Shown: positions 16,673 to 25,561, numbered from the stretch's first letter. The stretch is DNA of 64,000 nt from Rhizobium leguminosarum (GCF_001679785.1 NZ_CP016286.1:4660501-4724500); one strand, 5' to 3'. Numbers and translations are program-made. The notes: generated by a model not told the origin, from the sequence alone.

Positions 16673-16951
16673 TTAAGCCTCCCCACGATCGATTTTTGCG
16701 ATAAGGGCTTGGATGTCCTCGGCGCGCCATACCGTTACCCTTGCCGATATTTTACGGGGGGAGGGAAACCTGCCACTCTTCACGCCGGCCCAGAACCCAG
16801 ATCTGCTGATCGGTAACGGCCCACTAGGGCGCAGGATCTGCTTGAGACGAACGTAGCCGTTCGTGGGAAACGTCTCGTTGATAGGACCAAGTTGGCTTGT
16901 TGTTTCCGAAGTTGTTTGTGTCACCTTTGTCTCCGTGGTGTTGTTGAACAC
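16673..16951 (-). CDS. AlpA-like excisionase/transcription regulator
   Basis: A 92-residue protein from a GTG at 16951. After a Thr/Ser-rich leader comes GYVRLKQILRPSGPLPISRS, GFWAGVKSGRFPSPRKIS, then VTVWRAEDIQALIAKI, the winged-helix pattern of the AlpA/MerR-like (HTH_17) family. Such proteins activate integrase genes or direct excision of prophages and integrative elements. It heads a minus-strand cluster with the Rep-like gene. No complete integrase lies nearby. Confidence 0.75.
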   Translation of the reverse strand: MFNNTTETKVTQTTSETTSQLGPINETFPTNGYVRLKQILRPSGPLPISRSGFWAGVKSGRFPSPRKISARVTVWRAEDIQALIAKIDRGEA

Positions 16952-17039
16952 GACGAAGATTATGACTGCGATATTGTTTGTTTAAAATTATGTTTGTTTC
17001 CATGGACAATCATGCCGGATGTGGACAACAATCACGGCT

Positions 17040-18053
17040 TTATCCATTGATAAAATTACGAAAAGTTCTCTTAAAACTGGCGAGCTCGGCATCATCTAAT
17101 TTGGGAGGTGAAAAAGGCGTTATCTTTCCCTCGCCAAGGATCCGGTGGGTCTTTCTCTCGAGCTCCAAGTCGCCCTTCATGCGAGCGAAGATATGAGTCG
17201 CCACATATCGAGCGCGACCGACCCATGTTTCAAGATAACTTCTGTGATCTTCATAGGAGAAGAAGCCATCTAGGATGATTTGCAGAAGCGTCCTTCGGTT
17301 AATCCTGATCGTTGATGCTGAGTAGAGCAGAGCTAAGGTTTGCTTGTTTTGGCTCCACCTTTGATGCAGGAGTGACCGGGACACGTATTGTTGTGCCGAC
17401 GGGTCACTCTTCTTCGCATTCTTGAGTTCATCGAGAACGGATACGGCTTTGTTGAGACTTGGCACGAATCTAGATCCCGGACTCCCGAAGCGATCGGTGG
17501 CATGATGAAGGTAGGTGATCGCTCGACTTGCAGTATTGATTGTCTTTTCGACGCTTTCGAAGGCATCCCAAAGTTCGTCGAACGAAGGTGCTTCCCCGAA
17601 AGCTCTGTGCCCTCCTAGACAATCGTAAACCTCGACCAAAAAATCTGTGCCGGTGAACAGGTACCTAGCTGCGATGTCTTTCTGCACAGTGAAGGAAGTA
17701 TCAATACTGGCGAGGCTTTCCGCCCTATCCATGTGCGCGACTGCGGCGTGAACGACAAGCGCCTCCCGAACTTCTTTTGAGCGAGGTGCTATTAGCCACC
17801 CACCGAACCCGGCTGCCAAAATTGCCTTGTAGCCGGGATAATATTCGTGATCGTCAAGAAGGATCTTTAGTACTACATCCGGTTTGTATCTTCCTACACG
17901 TGTAAGCGCGATCGGCCAAAGGTGCTGTCCGTCATTGCGTTGAAATGGGATACTGCCAGGATGGGCGCCGAATCTTTGTTTCAGGGCCTCTACCGCCCTC
18001 ATGACCTCGGCCATTTCCTCCGACTCAAGGATCTCTGCTATTTCAGCCATCAC
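17040..18053 (-). CDS. Hypothetical 337-aa protein
   Basis: A soluble, helical protein without signal peptide or membrane segment. Segments such as RYLFTGTDFLVEVYDCLGGH, INTASRAITYLHHATDRFG and SYLETWVGRARYVATHIFAR show no motif I recognise. Its ATG overlaps the stop of the 63-codon ORF upstream (ATGTGATGG), implying coupled translation. Codon use is more AT-rich than in flanking core genes, consistent with acquisition. Two-gene cargo of this kind at the edge of a mobile element may be a defence or toxin-type unit, but nothing in the sequence proves it. Confidence 0.55.
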   Translation of the reverse strand: MMAEIAEILESEEMAEVMRAVEALKQRFGAHPGSIPFQRNDGQHLWPIALTRVGRYKPDVVLKILLDDHEYYPGYKAILAAGFGGWLIAPRSKEVREALVVHAAVAHMDRAESLASIDTSFTVQKDIAARYLFTGTDFLVEVYDCLGGHRAFGEAPSFDELWDAFESVEKTINTASRAITYLHHATDRFGSPGSRFVPSLNKAVSVLDELKNAKKSDPSAQQYVSRSLLHQRWSQNKQTLALLYSASTIRINRRTLLQIILDGFFSYEDHRSYLETWVGRARYVATHIFARMKGDLELERKTHRILGEGKITPFSPPKLDDAELASFKRTFRNFING

Positions 18054-18241
18054 ATGCGCTCCTGTCGCTCACCCAAGAACGGGCGACGATAGGCGACCCC
18101 GTACTCATTCTCAACCACCATGCTATGACACATGTCTGGAGCGATTCTGGTTTGTCGAAGGATAGTCTGCGGAGCTATGTGCCTTCGCAAAAAGGAGTGC
18201 TTTAGATCAGAAACTTGCCCGCCAAGAACTCGCTCACGCAA
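18050..18241 (-). CDS. Small ORF coupled to the 337-aa gene
   Basis: A 63-codon frame with no ATG; TTG at 18241 is the best available start. The peptide is basic (LKHSFLRRHIAPQTILRQTR) and ends RPFLGERQERM with the stop overlapping the next ATG. It is either a short partner protein or the tail of a truncated gene, since the frame stays open for 14 more codons upstream. Confidence 0.35.
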   Translation of the reverse strand: MRERVLGGQVSDLKHSFLRRHIAPQTILRQTRIAPDMCHSMVVENEYGVAYRRPFLGERQERM

Positions 18242-18485
18242 GTCCCGTGATGTACGGTGTGGTGAATTTATGCTGACCCGGCTTCAGCATCTCGTGGCAT
18301 CCGTGCGTCGAGATCTCGTGACCGCTCGGCCGCGATGTCTAGGGGTCTTCCCCTGAATGAGGTTGAATAACGACCGGAATTGCGAGTTGCAGCGCCCCGA
18401 AGATGTTTTCGGTATTATCTACGGTATTTTATGCGCAAGAGGTCAGCATGAATATTTAAAACAACGGGTTATCTGTACATATAGA

Positions 18486-18503
18486 TTCCCTTCACCCGCT
18501 CCA
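18486..18503 (+). repeat. Left copy of an 18-bp direct repeat flanking the polysaccharide cluster
   Basis: TTCCCTTCACCCGCTCCA occurs here and again at 25679-25696, in the same orientation, just outside the 18.6-25.6 kb polysaccharide cluster. It could be a recombination footprint or part of a dispersed repeat. Confidence 0.5.
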
Positions 18504-18550
18504 ATTGCCCCGGCCGTTCGTTCGCCGCCTTTTGAAGGCGCTTCGCGATC

Positions 18551-18623
18551 TTTTATAAAAAGGGTTGCGCGCAGGCATCGGCTCCTACAAGGACACAGAT
18601 GGCGCCTCGGCCGCGCGCAACCC
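18551..18623 (-). terminator. Rho-independent terminator of the polysaccharide operon
   Basis: On the minus strand an 11-bp perfect stem (GGGTTGCGCGC / GCGCGCAACCC) closes a ~40-nt loop that itself has short pairings, and is followed by TTTTTATAAAA. It starts 12 bp after the DUF995 stop. The long loop is unusual for an intrinsic terminator. The rest of 18242-18635 has no gene. Confidence 0.7.
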
Positions 18624-18635
18624 CTAGCTTCGCCT

Positions 18636-19145
18636 TTATTTGGTCTTACTGACGCTCGTCTCAATCCTCCCCAATTGAGAACTCACGTAGTCGCCGTGGC
18701 GAAGCTTTGCGAATTCGTCGGTGGCTTGTGCCGGTGCGCTCTTGAAAACGTACCATTCACCGTCCGGTTCGCGTTTCTGATAGATCAGGCCGCCCTTCTT
18801 GCGGTGGCTGAAGCAGGTGATTGCCGTCGCCGTTCCGGTCCTGGCGTGCCAGTCGGCGTTGAAGCAGAGTTTCCCCGACTCCGTGATGAACCAGCGGCCC
18901 ATGCCGAAGGACGGCGAGCCATTTTCCCGCGACCAGGCGGTAAAGCGACGCGCCTTTGCGGAGAAGTAGCCGGCGCCGGCTTTCCACATCCAGGAATTCT
19001 GGTTGTAGAGCCGATAGATTTCCGCGCTGCTCATCGGCTTTGCGGTCTCGATCCCCGCAGGCTCATTGGTTCCGGCTGCGGACGCGGCCGTGGCGATACC
19101 GCTGGTCAGGGCCACGGCCAGGAACATTTTTTGAAGCATGGACAT
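18636..19145 (-). CDS. DUF995 exported protein
   Basis: A 169-residue protein with a signal peptide (MLQKMFLAVALTSGIATAASA). The domain AEIYRLYNQNSWMWKAGAGYF, GMGRWFITESGKLCFNADWH, then CFSHRKKGGLIYQKR is DUF995, a family found mostly in rhizobia as short secreted proteins. It is the last gene of the uxs operon, 18 bp after the glycanase, so a periplasmic role with the polysaccharide is likely. Biochemical function unknown. Confidence 0.82.
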   Translation of the reverse strand: MSMLQKMFLAVALTSGIATAASAAGTNEPAGIETAKPMSSAEIYRLYNQNSWMWKAGAGYFSAKARRFTAWSRENGSPSFGMGRWFITESGKLCFNADWHARTGTATAITCFSHRKKGGLIYQKREPDGEWYVFKSAPAQATDEFAKLRHGDYVSSQLGRIETSVSKTK

Positions 19146-19163
19146 GTTCAGGTTCCTTCTTGT

Positions 19164-20129
19164 TCAATTGATGCTTTGGCGGACGACCCGCCAGTCGGGG
19201 CGGCCATAGCCGTCCGGCCACGGATAGACTTCACGGTCGTTGAAGTAGACAACGGCGCTGAGCGCCGGGAACTGGGGATAGCGTTTCGTTACGCTCTCAG
19301 CCCAGTTTCGCACGAAGGAATCGCCGCCTTCGTAGCCGAGTTCGGCAACCATGATGGGCTTGCCGTAACCAGCGACACGGGCGTATCCGGGCGCAAGGTG
19401 CTCGGCAAACGTCTGGTCACGGCCAGTCTTGTCCCTGTCGTATTGCTCCAGGCCAAAGACCGAGAGCCCGATGAGATCGACGACATCGTTGCCGGGATAA
19501 AAGGCTTGAAGCCCCTCATTGCCCTTCGGTGACCACATGTATTTGGCCGTCTTCAGGTGGACCTTGCAGACCTCCACCATCCGGCGATAGGCCTTGGCAT
19601 AATCGTCGCCCTGCCAATGCGACCAGGAGAACTGGCTGTCGGTTTCGTCCATTTCCTGTCCCCAGCGAATGATGACCGGACTTTTCAGCTTGGCAGCAGT
19701 CGAGCAGACGGCGGCCATGTTCGCATCGCGCGAACCGTCCAGGATGCTATGCAGCAGTTCCTGCGAGGTTTGGCGCCGACCGGTCGACCAGGTCCAGGGC
19801 TCGACCGAGATCAGCAGGGTGCGGCCACGCGCTTGCGCATAATCGTCGGCGAGGGCGAGCGTGCGCAGATCGACATCTTCCCAGGGCAGGAAGAGGTGTT
19901 CGATCTTCGAATCGGGCGAGGCGCCTAAATCTCCGTGCGGATCATAGGCGCCGAACGTGATCGACTCCTTCGTGACGACCGGCATTTTGGTCGGCGGCGC
20001 AATGGACGATGTCGTCATTGCAAGCGGCTGCCCTTCGGCAGAACTGCCCAGAGCGGTCGGCAGGACCGCGACTCCCGACAGCAACAGGCCGGTTAACGAC
20101 AACAGGGCTATTTTGGATGGGCTATGCAT
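19164..20129 (-). CDS. Secreted GH26-like beta-glycanase
   Basis: A 321-residue protein. The start at 20129 overlaps the end of the glycosyltransferase gene by 8 bp. It has an N-terminal signal/anchor (residues 5-28). The barrel carries WGQEMDE (E159, proposed acid/base) and VAELGYEG (E263, proposed nucleophile), the GH26/GH5-like clan arrangement. It probably cleaves or trims the polysaccharide made by the adjacent synthase, as endoglycanases do in other exopolysaccharide operons. Substrate cannot be read from sequence. Confidence 0.8.
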   Translation of the reverse strand: MHSPSKIALLSLTGLLLSGVAVLPTALGSSAEGQPLAMTTSSIAPPTKMPVVTKESITFGAYDPHGDLGASPDSKIEHLFLPWEDVDLRTLALADDYAQARGRTLLISVEPWTWSTGRRQTSQELLHSILDGSRDANMAAVCSTAAKLKSPVIIRWGQEMDETDSQFSWSHWQGDDYAKAYRRMVEVCKVHLKTAKYMWSPKGNEGLQAFYPGNDVVDLIGLSVFGLEQYDRDKTGRDQTFAEHLAPGYARVAGYGKPIMVAELGYEGGDSFVRNWAESVTKRYPQFPALSAVVYFNDREVYPWPDGYGRPDWRVVRQSIN

Positions 20130-22029
20130 TGTGTATTTCCTCCACGCTCGGCCGCACATCCGGGTGAGCGGCATCCGTTCTCAGTTGGATCTCCTCCGGA
20201 TCGGAAATCCATCGTGGTTTGAAGAAGATCGTGCGCAGGGCGGTTCCGCCCCGGCCTGCACCGGAGGCGGCGTAGCGCTCTTCGAACAGCTGAAGGCGGC
20301 CGCTGCCCCAGGCGAGTGCCTCGGTCGCATCCTTCCCGCGCATGATGGTTGCAGCCCCCGGCAACGCGACGAGCGCAAGAAGCACGGTCGCCATCGCCGG
20401 ACGGTAGAAACGCGGGGCCGCCGCAACCGTATTTTCCTTCGAATGGCGCCCGACGATGACCAACAGCAGCGCGCAGTAGATTGCCGCGTTCAGGATGGTA
20501 AAGAAGTATCCCCCCTTGGAGGCGCCGGCATCGCCGATTGCCAGGGCGGGCAATACCGCCATAAGCGCCAGCACAGCGTAGGGCGCCAGGACACGCACCG
20601 GCAGCAGATCGACTTCGGACCGGCCTTTCGGCGTGACGCGGAAATCGACGAAGGAGCCTGTCACAAAATCGTGCACCGCAGCCAGCGTGCCGGCGAGCGC
20701 CCAGGGCCAGCGCGCGAAGAGAAAGAGCATGGATTCCCAGCTCAGGATCTTGGCGTCGTAGGGGCGGAACGAGCTGCTGGCGCGCCAGCGGTAAGCCATC
20801 ACCACGAGAGCGATAGAAAGCGGTGCGAAATGCGCCAGGAAATCGGGATAGGTCACCGTCACGAAGTTCTGGCCGCGCACGAGCGCGATGATCGGCAACG
20901 CAAACATGAGCAACATAAAGAACGCAAAAAGCGGATACCAGAGTTGCGAAAAGAGGAACTGGAACTTGAGCCGGGGCGGCAGCCGGCCGACGAGGCTCGG
21001 CGAGTACCGCAACAGCACCATGACCAGGCTGCGCGACCACTGGAATTCCTGCGTCACGAGATCGCTGAAGGTTCTGGGGCCGTCACCATGGGCGATGGCA
21101 TCCAGCGCATGCACACCCCGCCAGCCGCCGGCATTCATCATCAATGTCGTCGAATGGTCTTCAGCCAACTCCGGACCGAGGCCGCCGATCTGTTTGAGGG
21201 CGACGGTGCGTACCGCGTAATGCGACCCTATGCACATCGGCGCCAGGCCGCCGTTGTAACCGGCTTGGAGCGAGCCATGCATGCTGGCCTCGGCATAGAG
21301 CCTTCCACGTGCCGACCAGCTTTCGGAAGCGTTCTTGTCGCAAATGCTGGGGGCCGAGACATAGCCGACCTTTGGATCGGCGAACGGACGCAGCATGTGG
21401 AAGAGATAGTCGGGCGCGGGAACATGATCCGCATCGAGTTGTGCCACGAAATCGTAGCGGCTGTAGCCGTAGTGGTCGTAGAAGAAGGCGAGGTTGCCTT
21501 CCTTGCACCGCGTGCGTCGGGGCCACGACGTCCGATGATAATCGGATCGCCCCTTGCGGGTCGAGACGAAGACCCCGTGCCCGGAGCACCAGTCGAGAGT
21601 CTCGGGGGAAGGGTCTTCGTCGGCAAGCCAGGTGTCGTGTTCCACGTCCTGGGCAAGCATTGCCAGCAGGGTTTCACTGACGACCGAGAAGGGTTCCGCC
21701 GGCGCCTTGGTCACGACCATGGCCACTCGACTGCCTGTCGGCAGGCGCAAGGGGCCGTTCGGTCTTGCCGCCCGATAGAAGACGACGATGAAATAGGCCG
21801 GCAGAGCGGTAACCCAGGCAAGAACGAGGCTCACCGTAATCGTGCCGAAAGCATCGACGTGATGGCGCGGCTCCAGCCACCAGATCCAGAAATAGGCGAA
21901 GGCGCAGGCCCATACGGCCGCCGAGAACAGATATTCGGTCCGCCGATGTCCGGTCAGAACCGGGACAAGAAGCGGCTCGTGGGAGAGCTCCGGAGCATGC
22001 GTCGCTTGGGTAATCGCAAGTTCGGTCAC
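20122..22029 (-). CDS. Processive family 2 glycosyltransferase (polysaccharide synthase)
   Basis: A 635-residue inner-membrane enzyme of cellulose-synthase type. It has two N-terminal TM helices (about 33-51 and 62-86), a cytoplasmic GT2 domain with ADEDP (D137), the DAD motif (D199, D201), the ED pair before HSTT (E290-D291) and a Q-x-x-Q-W motif (327-331) in place of QxxRW, then six or so C-terminal TM helices. It should polymerise and translocate a beta-linked glycan. It overlaps galE by 4 bp and the glycanase by 8 bp, so stoichiometric expression is expected. There is no PilZ domain, so c-di-GMP control would be transcriptional. Confidence 0.88.
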   Translation of the reverse strand: MTELAITQATHAPELSHEPLLVPVLTGHRRTEYLFSAAVWACAFAYFWIWWLEPRHHVDAFGTITVSLVLAWVTALPAYFIVVFYRAARPNGPLRLPTGSRVAMVVTKAPAEPFSVVSETLLAMLAQDVEHDTWLADEDPSPETLDWCSGHGVFVSTRKGRSDYHRTSWPRRTRCKEGNLAFFYDHYGYSRYDFVAQLDADHVPAPDYLFHMLRPFADPKVGYVSAPSICDKNASESWSARGRLYAEASMHGSLQAGYNGGLAPMCIGSHYAVRTVALKQIGGLGPELAEDHSTTLMMNAGGWRGVHALDAIAHGDGPRTFSDLVTQEFQWSRSLVMVLLRYSPSLVGRLPPRLKFQFLFSQLWYPLFAFFMLLMFALPIIALVRGQNFVTVTYPDFLAHFAPLSIALVVMAYRWRASSSFRPYDAKILSWESMLFLFARWPWALAGTLAAVHDFVTGSFVDFRVTPKGRSEVDLLPVRVLAPYAVLALMAVLPALAIGDAGASKGGYFFTILNAAIYCALLLVIVGRHSKENTVAAAPRFYRPAMATVLLALVALPGAATIMRGKDATEALAWGSGRLQLFEERYAASGAGRGGTALRTIFFKPRWISDPEEIQLRTDAAHPDVRPSVEEIHNA

Positions 22030-23012
22030 GCGCGCGCCTCCAGTCCGAAGAACGGAGCCGCCGTCCGCACGATGGTTTCGAGGTCGGAATATCGAGGCTG
22101 GAAGCAGAGCGTCTCGCGGGCCAGGCTGGCGTCGGCGTAGAGGCTGGGCGGATCGCCCGGCCGGCGTGGATGGATGACGACCGGGACTTCGCGCCCGGTC
22201 GTTTCCTGGATCACGCGCAGGACTTCCCTGATGGAAAACCCCCGCCCGGTGCCGAGGTTGACAGCGAGGTTTGCTCCGCCTTTGGCGAGATGGGTGAAGG
22301 CCTGAACATGGGCGCGCGCGAGATCTGCGACGTGAATATAGTCCCTTATGCAGGTCCCATCAGGGGTATCGTAATCATCGCCGAATATCTCCAGGTGCGG
22401 AATCCGGCCGGCCGCGGCCAGCAGCGCCCGCGGAATGAGATGGGTTTCCGGAACGTGCCATTCGCCAAGCTCGCCGTCCGGATCGGCTCCACAGGCATTG
22501 AAGTAACGCAGGGCAACATACCGCAGGCCGTAGGCCGCCGCATAATCGGCGAGCATATGCTCGAAGATCAGCTTGGTCTTGCCGTAGGGATTGATCGGAG
22601 CCTTCGGCAACGTCTCATCGATCGGCAGCACTGACGGGACGCCGTATACGGCACAACTCGATGAGAAGATGACGTTCTGAAGCCCCGTCTGCCGGCAGGC
22701 ATCGATAAGCGACAATGCACCACAGACATTGTTGTTGTAATATTTCGCGGGGTTTTCCACGGACTCGCCGACGTAGGCCGAGGCGGCGAAGTGGATGACG
22801 GCAGCGGGAGCATATTTCTCGATGACCTCGATCAGGCATGACGAGTCGAGGACGTCACCTTCGACGAAAGGGCCCCAGCGCACGGACGAACGGTTTCCGG
22901 TCGTGAGATTGTCGTAGACGACAGGCTCAATCCCCTCCGAGCGGAGGAGCTTGGCGGTGTGGCTGCCGATATAGCCGGCGCCGCCCGTGACCAGGACCCG
23001 GGGCGCATCCAT
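22026..23012 (-). CDS. galE: UDP-sugar 4-epimerase (GalE/Uxe-like)
   Basis: A 328-residue extended SDR enzyme: NAD-binding GGAGYIGSH (residues 10-18), S-S-C and the Y-x-x-x-K pair (PYGKTK), and the GalE signature FNACGADPDGELGEWH. In this operon, after a UDP-xylose synthase, the natural reaction is likely UDP-xylose to UDP-arabinose (Uxe1 of S. meliloti), although GalE-type enzymes often also interconvert UDP-Glc and UDP-Gal. It overlaps both neighbours by 1-4 bp. GalE annotation is by family; the pentose role is inferred from context. Confidence 0.9.
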   Translation of the reverse strand: MDAPRVLVTGGAGYIGSHTAKLLRSEGIEPVVYDNLTTGNRSSVRWGPFVEGDVLDSSCLIEVIEKYAPAAVIHFAASAYVGESVENPAKYYNNNVCGALSLIDACRQTGLQNVIFSSSCAVYGVPSVLPIDETLPKAPINPYGKTKLIFEHMLADYAAAYGLRYVALRYFNACGADPDGELGEWHVPETHLIPRALLAAAGRIPHLEIFGDDYDTPDGTCIRDYIHVADLARAHVQAFTHLAKGGANLAVNLGTGRGFSIREVLRVIQETTGREVPVVIHPRRPGDPPSLYADASLARETLCFQPRYSDLETIVRTAAPFFGLEARA

Positions 23013-24058
23013 CAGACCGCCTCCAGCTCGCGTGCCGGACGGGTGAGAACGCCATCGAAGTAGTCGATCGTCTGACGCAGGCCGCTCGACAAGTCGATCT
23101 TCGGCCGCCAGTCGAGTTCCTGCATGGCAAGCGAAATATCGGGGCGACGCTGACGGGGATCGTCAACCGGCAAAGCGCGATGGATGATTTGCGACCGGGA
23201 GCCGGTCAATCCGATCACCTGCTCGGCCAGCTCCCGGATCGTGAATTCGCCCGGATTGCCGAGATTGACAGGCCCCGTCAGCGACGACGGTGAGGCCATC
23301 ATGCGGACCATGCCGCCGATGAGATCATCGACGAAACAGAACGAGCGGGTCTGCGAACCGTCGCCATATATGGTGATGTCTTGCCCCGTCAGGGCCTGGA
23401 CGATGAAATTCGAGACGACGCGGCCGTCGTCCGGACGCATCCGCGGGCCGTAGGTGTTGAAGATGCGGATGATCTTGATCTCGACGCCGTGCGTCTTGTG
23501 GAAGTCGAAGAACAGCGTCTCGGCGCAGCGCTTGCCCTCGTCATAGCAGGAGCGCGGCCCGAACGAATTGACGTTGCCCCAGTAGCTTTCGACCTGCGGG
23601 TGGACGTTCGGGTCGCCGTAGACTTCGGAGGTGGATGCCTGAAGGATACGTGCGCCGGTGCGCGCGGCCAGCTCCAGAAGGTTGAGGGAGCCCAGCACGC
23701 AGGTCTTTGTCGTATGGATCGGATCGGCTTGATAATGCGGGGGCGATGCCGGGCAGGCGAGGTTATAGATCTCGTCGACTTCCAGATCGAGCGGGTGGAC
23801 GATATCGTGGGCGATGACATTGAAGCGATCGACTCGCTTCAGATGGACGATATTGCGCCGCATGCCGGTGGAAAAGTTGTCGAGGCAGATCACCTGGTGT
23901 CCGGCGGCCAAAAGCGTCTCGCACAGATGCGATCCGAGGAAACCTGCACCGCCGGTGACAAGAACTCTCTTGGGAGCGTGGTGTATTCCGGATAGACAAT
24001 TTGCATCACGAGCCGAAGCTTTTACAGAGCGCGCACGAATCCTGCCAAGATAGTTCAC
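23012..24058 (-). CDS. uxs: UDP-glucuronate decarboxylase (UDP-xylose synthase)
   Basis: A 348-residue SDR enzyme. The GTG start at 24058 is supported by GGGAGG five bases upstream and leaves a ~30-residue leader before [13 protein letters not shown]. The sequence STSEVYGDP, then Y-D-E-G-K and FNTYGPRM is the UXS signature. It oxidises, decarboxylates and reduces UDP-glucuronate to UDP-xylose. First gene of the five-gene operon; the established S. meliloti homologue is uxs1, whose product feeds the neighbouring 4-epimerase. Confidence 0.9.
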   Translation of the reverse strand: MNYLGRIRARSVKASARDANCLSGIHHAPKRVLVTGGAGFLGSHLCETLLAAGHQVICLDNFSTGMRRNIVHLKRVDRFNVIAHDIVHPLDLEVDEIYNLACPASPPHYQADPIHTTKTCVLGSLNLLELAARTGARILQASTSEVYGDPNVHPQVESYWGNVNSFGPRSCYDEGKRCAETLFFDFHKTHGVEIKIIRIFNTYGPRMRPDDGRVVSNFIVQALTGQDITIYGDGSQTRSFCFVDDLIGGMVRMMASPSSLTGPVNLGNPGEFTIRELAEQVIGLTGSRSQIIHRALPVDDPRQRRPDISLAMQELDWRPKIDLSSGLRQTIDYFDGVLTRPARELEAV

Positions 24059-24412
24059 GACTACCTCCCGTGTTTTCAGAGTTTGCTATGGGATATTCGA
24101 TATTTACTTCGACATATCGCGAAACCAAGTCGTTCGATCATGCGAATATTTTATTCGTCCGGTTTTTCTTTTGGAATGAACCGATGCTTATTTAGATACA
24201 GCTAAGAAAGGCAATTGTCGTTATCCTCACGTCCTGGAAATTATCGCTCCGTACATTTCAGAGCGAAAAGGAATATGATAAACAACTTATGGAGGAGACT
24301 CTTCGGGCACTTCCGCTTTTTCAGACGGAGTTCTGCGGAGATTTCAGCCGCAAAAACAATTGCTTTTCTCAATTTCCATGGCTCGGGTCGGGTTATGCGC
24401 TGGAGGAATTGG
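24059..24412. promoter_or_regulatory. Divergent promoter region uxs / cuxR
   Basis: About 350 bp, AT-richer than its surroundings, between the divergent operon and its regulator. An inverted repeat CGAATA-TTT-TATTCG at 24143-24157 is a candidate operator. In S. meliloti CuxR binds the uxs1 promoter region; whether this repeat is the site is a guess. Confidence 0.5.
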
Positions 24413-25561
24413 ATGGCTACAGGGTCTGAATCCGACGATGATCCTGCCGCGGAACAGGAACGGCCGGCGCATGTGGAGAGGCGGCGCTGGCCGCGTGGAC
24501 CGGCCATGCGCAAGGAACGCCCACCCCATGCCTCCCCTGCACTCGAGCCGCTGCGATTCTCGACGCAGGACCTGCCACCGACAGAACAATTCCAGGCCTG
24601 GCGGGCACATATGGCGCCGCTCGTGGATGTTCATCTGCCGGAGGGAAAATCACCGGAAGACGGGTTCCTCGCGGAGCAGATCGGCTGGCAGCTCGGCGAT
24701 ATCCTCATCGTCCAGCAGCGCGCGCATGCCCACAGATATATCCGCGATCAGGCCATGCTTCGATCGAGCCCCATCGACCATTGGAACGTGGGCCTGCAGC
24801 GCAGCGGCCAGGCCTGGACCGAGGTCAACCGTCGTGTCACCGAGACCGCTGCCGGCGAGATATTTTTCATGTCTCTCGGCAGCCCCTATCGCGGACGGAC
24901 GACCGATACCGAAGCTTTGCTCGTGTTCCTGCCGTATGAGATGCTGGCTCGCGATGCGAGCCTTCTCCAGAGCGCCGGCAACACGGTTCTTTCGGGCAGC
25001 CACGCCGAGTTGCTCACGGGCTATCTCACGGGCCTCGAAACGAACCTCGGGAATCTGACGATAGAGGAAGTGCCCCGGATAATCCAAACCATCGGCGATA
25101 TGGTCGTTGCGGGCGCCGCATCGTCCACAAGGACTGATACCGGTCAAAACCAGGCCAACATGGGACTGATGGAGCGGGCGCACCGCTACATTCACGTCAA
25201 TCTCCATTCGGAAAACTTGACACCGGACGTGATGTGCCGCGCGTTGGGGATTTCGCGTACTCGGCTTTACCAGCTGTTTGAGGGGAGTGGAGGCGTGCTC
25301 AATTATATTCGCAAGCGGCGATTGCTGCAGGCCTATGCGGATCTCAGCAATTCGGCCGACCACAGGCCGATTTCAGAAATCGCAGAAGCCGCCGGTTTCG
25401 AGGTCGCCGCCAATTTTACGCGCGCCTTCATCCACGAATTCGGGCTGAGCCCGCGTGAAACCCGAAGGACGATGGCAACCCAACAGCGGCCGGCTCCGGC
25501 CCTCCACTCCACGCGGCGTTCCGGAAAAACGATCGGTGATTGGCTGGCCCTGACGGGTTGA
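24413..25561 (+). CDS. cuxR: AraC-family regulator, CuxR-like (c-di-GMP-responsive)
   Basis: A 382-residue protein. ATG 24413 is preceded by GGAGGAATTGG, better than earlier in-frame starts. The N-terminal two thirds is an AraC-type ligand domain (LEPLRFSTQDLPPTEQFQAW, then GEIFFMSLGSPYRGRT). The last ~100 residues hold the double HTH (VMCRALGISRTRLYQLFE, ISEIAEAAGFEVAANFTRAF, FGLSPRETRR). It is divergent from a uxs-epimerase-GT2-glycanase operon, as is CuxR in S. meliloti, which binds c-di-GMP and activates arabinose-containing polysaccharide. Orthology is inferred from synteny and family. Confidence 0.72.
   Translation: MATGSESDDDPAAEQERPAHVERRRWPRGPAMRKERPPHASPALEPLRFSTQDLPPTEQFQAWRAHMAPLVDVHLPEGKSPEDGFLAEQIGWQLGDILIVQQRAHAHRYIRDQAMLRSSPIDHWNVGLQRSGQAWTEVNRRVTETAAGEIFFMSLGSPYRGRTTDTEALLVFLPYEMLARDASLLQSAGNTVLSGSHAELLTGYLTGLETNLGNLTIEEVPRIIQTIGDMVVAGAASSTRTDTGQNQANMGLMERAHRYIHVNLHSENLTPDVMCRALGISRTRLYQLFEGSGGVLNYIRKRRLLQAYADLSNSADHRPISEIAEAAGFEVAANFTRAFIHEFGLSPRETRRTMATQQRPAPALHSTRRSGKTIGDWLALTG

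Noticed and set aside
18242..18356. GC-rich block before the polysaccharide cluster considered as a tRNA gene or att site
   Set aside because: No cloverleaf, anticodon arm or CCA-type end could be formed by eye.
18357..19532. 391-codon plus-strand ORF across the DUF995 and glycanase genes
   Set aside because: It is a long antisense shadow of the operon, common in GC-rich DNA; both minus-strand genes have signal peptides, motifs and overlaps.
19957..22140. 727-codon plus-strand ORF across the glycosyltransferase
   Set aside because: Antisense shadow; the Arg/Gly/His-rich composition is unlike any protein and the minus strand holds a clear GT2 synthase.
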